Below, piece by piece: positions 57,253-64,000 of a stretch of DNA of 64,000 nucleotides. The translations under genes and the position numbers were made by a program. Source of the DNA: Ostreococcus lucimarinus CCE9901 (Eukaryota; Chlorophyta; Mamiellophyceae; Mamiellales; Bathycoccaceae); NCBI RefSeq assembly GCF_000092065.1, contig NC_009356.1, positions 62,001 to 126,000 of the forward strand, given 5' to 3'. Every line of letters begins with the position of its first letter. Position 1 is the stretch's first letter. The notes beneath the pieces were generated by a model. It made no database searches and was not told the DNA's origin. It saw nothing but the letters and a program-made list of their open reading frames with translations.

Positions 57253-58365
57253 ATGGGAACCAGCGCGTCGAGAACCGCATCGAAAACCGCATCCATGTCC
57301 ACCACCGCGCACGCGTCCTCGTGCATGACTCCGGGCGCCTCGCGCGCGCCCGAATCCCACTTCCAAATGTTCGCGCACGACGACGAGTTGGCCGAGCGAG
57401 CCTGCGCCGCGGGCGTCGTGCGAAGCGTGTGCGCGGTGACGCTCGACGAGGCCAACGATTGGCGCGCGCGGTGCGAAGCGGCTTCGTTGACACCGAAACG
57501 AGACGATCGAGCGACGAGCGAGACGGCGCCGAGGCGCGCGCGAGGAAATCGCCGCCGAGGGCGACGTCACGAGCGTCAGATCGACGCGGCGCGCGAGCCG
57601 ACGACGGACGCGCGGGATAACGCGGATAAGCGCATGCTGCAAGACATCCTGCAAGACATTGAGGTCGTGGACACCGAAACGCTGAAGAGATCGATAGAGA
57701 CCGATCGGTTGGCGAGCGCGTTTCGCGGCGTCGTGGACGCGCGGGTGAAGACGATGATGGACTTCGTCGTCGCGTGGTGCGACGAAGCGCGCGATTTGGA
57801 ACGCGAGTGTCAAGAGACGTACGAAAAGACGTTGGAATCGACGATGCGCGAACACGAGCGCGCGTACGCACACCACGAGGACGCCACGCGGCGGTTTGAC
57901 AAGCTCGCGCAGGTGAAAGACGCGTCATTGGAGACGCGAAAGGAATTGGACGCGACGTCGACTGAAATCGCTGGCTTGGTCGCGACGCTAGAGCGCCTGG
58001 AGCAGATGATCAAGACGAAGAGCGAATCCTTCACGTCGTACTTCAACTCGCAGATTACGTTTTTGATTCGGAAGTTTGCTGACGGCGCGATCGACGGCAT
58101 GCGCGAGAGCGAAGTCGCGATCGCGGGGTCCGTGGGATCCGGCTCGATCGAGGCTTTGAAGCGAGACTTGCGCGAGTCGCCGCCTAAGAGCAAAATCGAG
58201 CTCGAATCCCCGCCGACGCCGCCGAAGCTGATGATCAAGCGTCGAAGCGCGAGTCCGACCCCGCGAAAACCACTACCGGTGGACGAAGGCGAGCTCGAGG
58301 AGGGAGAGATCGCACCGATCGAAAAAGGAGAGACGTCGGCGAGCGCTACGGCCGCCGCCGCGTGA
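57253..58365 (+). CDS. Coiled-coil protein with possible N-myristoylation, unknown function
   Basis: A 370-residue protein of unknown family. It starts MGTSASRTASKT, which fits an N-myristoylation signal (Gly2, Ser6). About 120 residues of mixed, Arg-rich sequence follow. Residues 125-275 form long helices and probable coiled coil (MLQDILQDIEVVDTETLKRS, QETYEKTLESTMREHERAYA, ELDATSTEIAGLVATLERLE). The tail has SPTPRKPLPVDEGELEEGEI. A splice site inside the Arg-rich part (around residues 70-120) cannot be excluded because it has DNA composition like the introns here. The helical part is the best-supported coding section. Confidence 0.6.
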   Translation: MGTSASRTASKTASMSTTAHASSCMTPGASRAPESHFQMFAHDDELAERACAAGVVRSVCAVTLDEANDWRARCEAASLTPKRDDRATSETAPRRARGNRRRGRRHERQIDAAREPTTDARDNADKRMLQDILQDIEVVDTETLKRSIETDRLASAFRGVVDARVKTMMDFVVAWCDEARDLERECQETYEKTLESTMREHERAYAHHEDATRRFDKLAQVKDASLETRKELDATSTEIAGLVATLERLEQMIKTKSESFTSYFNSQITFLIRKFADGAIDGMRESEVAIAGSVGSGSIEALKRDLRESPPKSKIELESPPTPPKLMIKRRSASPTPRKPLPVDEGELEEGEIAPIEKGETSASATAAAA

Positions 58366-58387
58366 TTCTCGGCGAGGTTCTCTACGT

Positions 58388-58509
58388 ACGATTTCCTCAC
58401 TACAACATCGCTTTTTTTTCTTCGCTACTGTCCTACTGTACTGTACAACGATTTCCTCACTACAACATCGCTTTTTTTTCTTCGCTACTGTCCTACTGTA
58501 CTGTACAAC
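58388..58509. repeat. Perfect 60-bp tandem duplication
   Basis: The 60-base unit that begins ACGATTTCCTCACTACAACA and ends with CTGTACTGTACA is present twice in a row (58388-58447 and 58448-58507, with two further matching bases). It contains a run of eight T. It lies in the 3' spacer between two convergent genes. The lack of any mismatch indicates a recent event. Confidence 0.97.
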
Positions 58510-58551
58510 TTTGTCGTGCTACACGAAACATACTCCGATCGGTTGTTCGTA

Positions 58552-60948
58552 TCATCTAAATCTACGCACGAGCGCTAAACTCAACGCGCGCGCGCAAAAC
58601 GTTTCGGCGTCGACGGGCGAATCCTCGGCGAGCGCTTGCTCGAACAATGGTGCGCTCGGCGACGACATGTTCGGTACGGTGTCGACATCGATCACGATCA
58701 TCTCACCGTTGTCTAAATTTGCAAACGCATTGACTTTCGCGTACCCTTCGACTTGTAACGCGTCGCCCACGCGTCGAGCGCGTTCGCGCACGAGCCCGAC
58801 GACGCGTTCGGACAAGACTAATTTCGATTTGTCGATCGCCGATCGACCGTCGCGCGCGCGCACGCTCGGCGTGAACGCGTGTAATTTCCCGGGTTTGTCT
58901 CCGAAGACGACGATCTCGATCTCGATCCATCGTTTCGATCCGTCGTCTGGGTCGAGGACGATTTCGCCGTCGCCGCGAATGGAAACCTCCGCGGCGTCGA
59001 AGAATGGCTCGAACACGTACCCGCGCGCGGCGAGATTCGTGCCCTCGGGAAATTGCCCGCTCGCCATCGCCGCCGCGATGGACTCCGCGTACGCGAGCAT
59101 GTCGTTGTCGTTCATCAATCGCCGCACGCCACCGAAGGACGACTTGGTCACCGGTTTCACGATTACGCCGCGCGCCGTCGCGCTCGCGCCGCCGAGCGAC
59201 CCGACGACGTCCAACCAAAGACGCTTGGCCGATTCCGCGCGCGCGCGACCGCCCCACCCGCTCTCTTCCGTCGCCTTACTCACTAACGTCGCCGTCGGGA
59301 CGAATCGCTTATTCAAACACCCCACCCCTACGTCTCGCATGTTCCCCAACGCCTTGCTCGTCGCCGCCTTGTCCGCGCACACGCGACTAGCGAGCGGACC
59401 GCATCCGGTGTACGCCGCGCCCGAGGACACGCACAGTTGTTGTAAACTCCCATCGGGTTCACCCACGACGCCGGCGTTGAACACGATGGCGCCCTCGGAG
59501 GCGGCGAGCGAGAGCAACGCGCCCAAACGCGAGACGCGCGGCGTCGCGTCGAACGCGAGCGCCGCGTCGTCGCGCGGCGGCGAAATCCATAAATACTTTT
59601 CTAATTCCGCGCGCACGCGCCGAGCGGTGGCGAAGCGCCCGAGGTCAGGCATGCGCGGCGGAACGTCCGCGGACGACCACTGCGCGGGATTCACCGCGAA
59701 CGCGTACGGTAGCCGCCACGCCGGGGCGTCGACGAGCCCGTTTGAGTTCGCCGCGGGCGGCATCAAGAGCACGGGCGTGACGTCAATCGTCGGGATGTTT
59801 CGAAGCGTCAAGTATAAGTTACGCCCGGCGTAGCACGAACTCAGGCGATCGCCGCCCGACGCGGCGCCGCCGAAGAGAACGTACACGCGCATCGACGCCG
59901 AACTCGTCGAAGCGGGCGCGGGCGCGGGCGCGGCGACGATTTTCCTCGTCGACGCCTCGCGGCTCGTCGCGTTCTTCACCAAGTGTTCGATCACGGACTC
60001 CATGGACAGACCCACGGCCGCGGCGTGCACGAACATCTTCGACCACGCCCTCGCGGTTCCCGAGACCGGCGAATCGGAAAGCTCGACGCGCACGAAGGAG
60101 GTCGCCGGCGCCGAGGTCGAAGTCGCCGCCTCGTCTTCGTCTTCGTCTTCGTCTTCGTCGGCGTCGTCTTCATCTTCCTCGACGCCGTCGTACGCCACCG
60201 CGCCTTCATCACTCGCCGCGCAACTCACCAACCGCCCGCCTCGAACGTCGAAATCGCGCGACCCCGCGGCGTCCGCGAACGCGGCTTCCGCGCGCGCGCG
60301 AATCGCCGCCGCCACGAGACGCGGGTACCGCGTCGTCGATTCCACGTCCAACGCCACGCACGGCCGCTTCCGCGACCGCGTCGTCGACAGCGTCGTGACG
60401 TAAAAATCAAACCCCGCCGCGCCCTCGTCGCCGTCGCCGTCGTCGAAATCGCGCGAAGTCGCCCTCGCCGCCGCCCGCGCGCGTCCCGCGCGCGCGTCCC
60501 CCGTCGTCGCCAGCGCGCAATCCGCCCACGCCCCGTCGTCGCCGCGCGCGACGACGACCGCCTCGCACCGCGCCCCGACGCGCGCGTTCACGCACGCCGC
60601 CATCGTCGTCGCGTGCGCGAGCGCGTCCGTCCCCGCGCGCGAATCGCCGTCGCTCGGAAACACCGCGATCGTTTTCCGCCCGTCCGACGTCGTCGCCGCG
60701 CACCGCGCGCGTCGTCGCGCGAACGCGCGCGGTGCGCGCGAATCGCCGTCGCTCGGAAACACCGCGATCGTTTTCCGCCCGTCCGACGTCGTCGCCGCGC
60801 ACCGCGCGCGTCGTCGCGCGCCGCGCGTTCGTCCGCTTTGGTGCGGCGCCCGCGCCGGCGCGCGCGCGAGCCGCATCGACGCGCGCGACGCGATGTGCGT
60901 CGTCGTCGAAAAAGTGCACTTTTTCGCCCGTCCCGAATGGATTCGCAT
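58552..60948 (-). CDS. D-alanine-D-alanine-ligase-like ATP-grasp protein with long N-terminal extension
   Basis: A 798-residue protein. From about residue 350 it resembles D-Ala-D-Ala ligase: MRVYVLFGGAASGGDRLSSC, IVFNAGVVGEPDGSLQQLCV, YTGCGPLASRVCADKAATSK, GVIVKPVTKSSFGGVRRL, EVSIRGDGEIVLDPDDGS and the metal-site end GEMIVIDVDTVPNMSSPSAP. The enzyme class makes a peptidoglycan precursor; in algae a link to plastid peptidoglycan is possible but the rest of the pathway is not in this window. The N-terminal 350 residues hold a possible transit peptide, a 33-residue duplication, an unknown domain and a run of alternating Asp/Glu. ATG 60876 is an alternative start. Only one ligase copy is seen, unlike the fused double form in plants. 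Confidence 0.82.
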   Translation of the reverse strand: MRIHSGRAKKCTFSTTTHIASRASMRLARAPARAPHQSGRTRGARRRARCAATTSDGRKTIAVFPSDGDSRAPRAFARRRARCAATTSDGRKTIAVFPSDGDSRAGTDALAHATTMAACVNARVGARCEAVVVARGDDGAWADCALATTGDARAGRARAAARATSRDFDDGDGDEGAAGFDFYVTTLSTTRSRKRPCVALDVESTTRYPRLVAAAIRARAEAAFADAAGSRDFDVRGGRLVSCAASDEGAVAYDGVEEDEDDADEDEDEDEDEAATSTSAPATSFVRVELSDSPVSGTARAWSKMFVHAAAVGLSMESVIEHLVKNATSREASTRKIVAAPAPAPASTSSASMRVYVLFGGAASGGDRLSSCYAGRNLYLTLRNIPTIDVTPVLLMPPAANSNGLVDAPAWRLPYAFAVNPAQWSSADVPPRMPDLGRFATARRVRAELEKYLWISPPRDDAALAFDATPRVSRLGALLSLAASEGAIVFNAGVVGEPDGSLQQLCVSSGAAYTGCGPLASRVCADKAATSKALGNMRDVGVGCLNKRFVPTATLVSKATEESGWGGRARAESAKRLWLDVVGSLGGASATARGVIVKPVTKSSFGGVRRLMNDNDMLAYAESIAAAMASGQFPEGTNLAARGYVFEPFFDAAEVSIRGDGEIVLDPDDGSKRWIEIEIVVFGDKPGKLHAFTPSVRARDGRSAIDKSKLVLSERVVGLVRERARRVGDALQVEGYAKVNAFANLDNGEMIVIDVDTVPNMSSPSAPLFEQALAEDSPVDAETFCARALSLALVRRFR
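60637..60819. repeat. In-frame 99-bp direct duplication
   Basis: About 84 identical bases at 60637-60720 and 60736-60819 have a period of 99, which is 33 codons. The protein repeats RRRARCAATTSDGRKTIAVF then PSDGDSRA. It lies just after the presequence of the ligase-like gene. Identity at base level suggests a recent duplication. Confidence 0.92.
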
Positions 60949-61984
60949 TCACAGACGCGCGCGCAGTCGAGATTCCGGATTCGGCGCGCGCGCGAACGAA
61001 CGCGACGGAGGCGTGCGGCGTGAGCGTGAGCGTGAGCGGGACCGTGAGCGTGAGCGGGACGTGATGAATGAAGGGCGCGTGTGGTGCGCCTGCAGAAATT
61101 CGTGACGACGCGTGCGCGACCGTCACGGGGTATGGAATTTAGTTTTCAACCAGCAATATTCCAAGCTCAGTTAAGACTTCACAGCTTTGGATATAACCCC
61201 ATGCGCAAAGATGCGACGCGGGACGCGCGGGACGCGCGGGTGATGGGACGCGTGGACGCGATGGCGATTTCGAGGTTATGGGTCAGGGCGTGCGATGGGC
61301 GTCGCCGCGCGCGGCGCGCGGTCGCGCGCGACGAAAGACGCGTCGGTCGGCGCGAGACGACGACGACGTCGTGCGTCGCGCGTCGTCGTCGTCGTCGTCT
61401 CGCGTCGTCGTCGTCGTCGTCGCGCGCGTCGTCGTCGCGGGAAAACGCGGCGACCGACCGAACGACACACTCGCGCGCGGCGCCGACGCGCGCGACGAAG
61501 GTGGTGATTTTTTACCACGGGTAGAATAAATTGGTTGAATCTCCTTGAATGGAATATAAAAAGGGTTGTATGTGGTAAAAGGCAACAGACAAGCACCTCG
61601 TTCTTATACTCCGGAGCGTTCGAGGGACGACGCCGCGCGCGGCGATCGGGTGCGCGCGCGACGGGGCCGGGGCGATTTCGAGGTTACGGGCGCGAAACAC
61701 GGCGCGCGCGACGGCGCGCCTCTCGTGCGCCGACCGATGCGTCGCGCGCGCGCGAACGGTCGCGCGCGGTGCGTCGACGCGCGACGCGCGCGCGACGCGA
61801 CGCGCGCGCGCGATACCGTCGAGCGCGCGTCGATGGATCGCGCGCGCCGTCGACGTCGACGCGCGCGCGCGTCGACGACGCGCGCGCGGCGCGTCGGCGT
61901 CGGCGTCGGCGCGACCCGTAACCCGCAAACGCGCGCGGCGACGTCGCGAATGCGTCTGGGGGGGGCGCGCGCGACTTCGCGCGC
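60949..61984. other. 1-kb gene-poor region with two AT-richer islands and local repeats
   Basis: Upstream of the U1 gene there is no convincing coding sequence. Island 1 (61,127-61,203) is AT-richer and can form nested stems (GGGGTAT with ATAACCCC; TGGAAT with ATTCCA; AAGCT with AGCTT). Island 2 (61,501-61,610) has a TATA-like TATAAAAAGG at 61,554-61,563 and inverted arms TTTTACCAC (61,510-61,518) and GTGGTAAAA (61,572-61,580). A 20-base string GGCGATTTCGAGGTTAYGGG occurs at 61,263 and 61,671. The rest is CGCG-rich. It may hold promoters for U1 and the ligase gene or an unknown RNA. Confidence 0.45.
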
Positions 61985-62165
61985 ATACTTACCTGCGCCG
62001 AACTCTATCTGATCATGAAGGGGTAGAGTTGCGCGAATCCGTGGCGCCTTGCACTTCGCGCACACGTATTCGCGTCGTTCGTCGCCTAACGGGGCGAACG
62101 GGGCGACAATTTATTCCAGGGTGAGACCGGCGTTCGCGCTACTCGCCATCGCGAACGTCGTCGGC
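61985..62165 (+). ncRNA. U1 spliceosomal snRNA
   Basis: The 5' splice-site-pairing end ATACTTACCTG is exact at 61985-61995. Stem-loop I follows as AACTCTATCT, loop GATCATGAAG, GGGTAGAGTT; the loop is the U1-70K site. Stem-loop II has the U1A loop core TTGCAC between GCGAATCCGTG and CACGTATTCGC arms. Stem-loop III is GTTCGTCGCC-TAAC-GGGGCGAAC. An Sm site AATTTATT lies at 62108-62115, and a terminal stem-loop pairs GGCGTTCGCG with CGCGAACGTC. The order, spacing and length (about 180) match U1 of other eukaryotes. The 3' end is approximate. I see neither a plant-type upstream element nor a TATA box directly before it. Confidence 0.93.
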
Positions 62166-62229
62166 GCCGCGCGCGAGTGTGATTGTACGGGCGTGTGCGT
62201 GATTACAGATGATTACAGACGCGTCGCGC

Positions 62230-62303
62230 CTATCGTCGAGGCGCCGGGATTCTCGCGCCGCCGCGCGCGCGACCGCCGCGCGCGCGACCGCCGCGACCTC
62301 CAT

Positions 62304-62335
<32 letters not shown>

Positions 62336-64000
62336 AAGCCTGCGAAACTGCGAGCGAAACTCGAGGACTCGATGAACGCGGCGTCGGCGTCGCTCAGCAC
62401 GCGCGCGATGGCGTCCACGGCGCCTCGCATATCCGCCGGTAGCGCGTCTTTCGGTCGCTCGACGCGCATGGCGAACGCTTTGTGCAAACGTAAGCGCAAT
62501 ACCGTGATCTGCGCCACCGCGCGCAAGGGCACGCGAAATCTCAACCAATTGTCCACGACCAACAACGCCGACGGCGGACCGTCTCTCGCGCGCGCCTCGC
62601 CGGTTTCGGGATCGATTTGCGGCACGTCTGGTTTCACCGTGAGCGTGGAGCACACGAACACGATCGCCGCGGCGGCGACCAACGTGCACTCGCGCACTTG
62701 CACCGCGTGAGGGCCTCGAATGAGTTCGTCGAAGCACGCCAAGGTGGCAATTTTTTCACCCGATTCGTTGAGCTCGCCGAGCGCGCTCACGTCGAGTTTG
62801 CCGTTGACGCTAAACGCGTGCACGCGCACGCGCTCGCCGCGAAGCGTTGCCAACGTCGGCGCTTTGCACTTTGGTAAAAATCGTCCCACCAAAGGGTACA
62901 TGCCCACGGCGAGCACCGCGCGCACAAGCGCGCCGGATGACGAGTTTGCGCTCGCGCTTCGCAAATCTGAAATGATGCCGCGCTGAATCAACGCCGTGAT
63001 TAATTGCTGTCGCATGCCCTTGATCATGTGCAGCGTCGACGGCGACAAAGAATTCGCGTTCAAAAAGTACCTTTCATTTTGACGCCCATCGCGCTGAACT
63101 TGCTCCCACGCCATGTACGCCTTGGTCACCGCCAAGTGATCGCTCCCGCCGCCGGCTTCGTTGGAAAACGCCGCGCGACTGGCGTCGCCCGATTTTCGAC
63201 CGTCGGCGGAGATGATGAAGGGCGGACGATACGCCGCAGCGCACGCGACGGTGAGAATCGGATCGAGAACGCCAAACAGAGCGGCGTACAAGATCATCTT
63301 CCCCACGCGCGGGTGCAACGGAAGCTCGCCGAGATGGCGGCCGAGTCGCGTGAGGCGCTCCTCCTCCGTCAAAGCGCCGATGTCCTTGAGCAATTGCACC
63401 GCATTGTCCGTCGCTTGCGCCACAGGGGGCTCGACCGCGCGCGCGAGAAACCCAGCCGTGCTTCCCGGCCCATCGTCCACGACGCCCGCGCCGCTTTCGG
63501 CCAACACGCGCACCTGCAAGCACAGCTCCTCGAGCGGCGACCGCTGCATCTCGGGCAACTGGTACTGCGCGAACGAGTCGTACCGTGAGGTGGAGTACAC
63601 GCGATAGCACTCGCCGGGACGCACGCGACCGGCGCGACCGCGTCGCTGTTTCGCACTCGCTTGCGAGATCCAAGCCGCCTGGAGCGTAGAGACCGCAGAG
63701 TACGCGTCGTAACTCTTTTCCTTCAACCGCCCGCTGTCGATGACGAAGACGACGTCGTCAATCGTCACCGCCGTCTCCGCGATGTTGGTGGAGAGGACGA
63801 TTTTGCGCAACCCTTTAGGTGGACGTTGGAAGACTTTTCGTTGATCCGCCGGGGCGACCATGGAGTGCAAAGGTAGGACGCTCGCCGAGTGACAGACGTT
63901 GTAATCCGCCGTCAACGAGTCGCGAAGTTTGGAGATTTCGTCCCAGCCGGGCAAAAAGACTAAAATCGCGCCCTCGGATCCTTCGTCGATCGCGCGCTCT
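62230..64000 (-). CDS. DEAH-box RNA helicase (DHX-type), C-terminal part; cut by the window end
   Basis: About 590 residues are visible; the frame is still open at base 64000, so the N-terminus with motifs I and II lies outside. Seen are LVFLPGWDEISKLRDSL, motif V-like IVLSTNIAETAVTIDDVVFV, motif VI QRRGRAGRVRPGECYRVY, then the winged-helix/ratchet region LQVRVLAESGAGVVDDGPGS and PLHPRVGKMILYAALFGVLD. An OB-fold part follows and the tail is Gly/Arg-rich (RGG type: FGGGRGGGGRGDGG). This fits the DHX9/29/30/36/57 group rather than the splicing DEAH proteins. It probably unwinds structured RNA; the RGG tail should bind nucleic acid. Confidence 0.93.

Noticed and set aside
56753-57928. Long minus-strand open frame opposite the plastid orphan and the coiled-coil gene
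   Set aside because: No domain and Arg/Ser-rich composition; it is the antisense shadow of two better-supported plus-strand genes.
61127-61203. tRNA-like or circularly permuted tRNA-like structure
   Set aside because: A GGGGTAT/ATAACCCC end stem and an AGCTCAGTT string recall tRNA, but no T-loop consensus or anticodon arm can be placed on either strand.
61200-61225. U6-like string ATGCGCAAAGATGCGACGC
   Set aside because: It resembles the U6 CTGCGCAAGGATGACACGC region, but the invariant ACAGAGA box and the rest of U6 are missing.

Overview
The window looks like nuclear DNA of a very compact picoeukaryotic green alga, most like Ostreococcus or a close relative in the Mamiellophyceae. The reasons are a high GC content with CGCG-rich spacers, 39 protein genes in 64 kb separated by tens to a few hundred bases, plastid and mitochondrial presequences, a spliceosomal U1 RNA gene, plant-type TTTAGGG repeats, and a gene set of plant and algal character (plastid ribosome recycling factor, tocopherol-type methyltransferase, RWP-RK factor, PPDK, gametolysin-like protease, pyruvate formate-lyase). 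The species assignment is inference. I found no rRNA genes, tRNA genes, CRISPR arrays or intact transposons.

Layout. 0-12.8 kb: a sulfotransferase-like gene preceded by the 3' end of a paralogue, an EF-hand mitochondrial carrier, a proline-rich membrane protein, AMP deaminase, 3-oxoacyl-ACP synthase, a plastid Rossmann-fold protein, a tocopherol-type methyltransferase and a PDZ/TPR (MET1-like) protein. 12.8-15.0 kb: a 2.1-kb stretch with no confident gene. 15-23.4 kb: ribosomal protein eL15, PPDK, an ER-type reductase, an orphan membrane protein, an MDP-1-like phosphatase and the SNARE YKT6. 23.4-35.5 kb: a J-domain protein, an RWP-RK/AT-hook regulator, eIF3f, a DUF2358-like protein, a MAPR heme protein, a tepsin-like ENTH protein, a bestrophin-like channel, an ankyrin protein, a SNARE-like protein and a TIC32/retinol-dehydrogenase-type SDR. 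35.5-43.2 kb: a Sen1-type helicase and DDI1. 43.3-50.8 kb: pyruvate formate-lyase and its radical-SAM activase, flanking a large secreted metalloprotease-like gene. 50.9-64 kb: a MiaB/CDK5RAP1-type methylthiotransferase, a small SEC-C protein, an alpha/beta hydrolase, TTC4, plastid RRF, two orphan genes, a D-Ala-D-Ala-ligase-like protein, U1 snRNA and a DEAH helicase cut by the window end.

Five genes (AMP deaminase, MET1-like, eL15, eIF3f, tepsin-like) need one 5'-proximal intron each. Four of these (all but the tepsin-like gene) restore a start codon or a missing conserved N-terminus. All five introns carry the same branch-point string ACTGACG 11-30 bases before the acceptor. PFL, its activase and PPDK together point to fermentative pyruvate metabolism. 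Most other neighbours are functionally unrelated, as expected for a compact nuclear genome. Long open frames on the opposite strand are common because of the GC-rich codon use, and I treated them as shadows.
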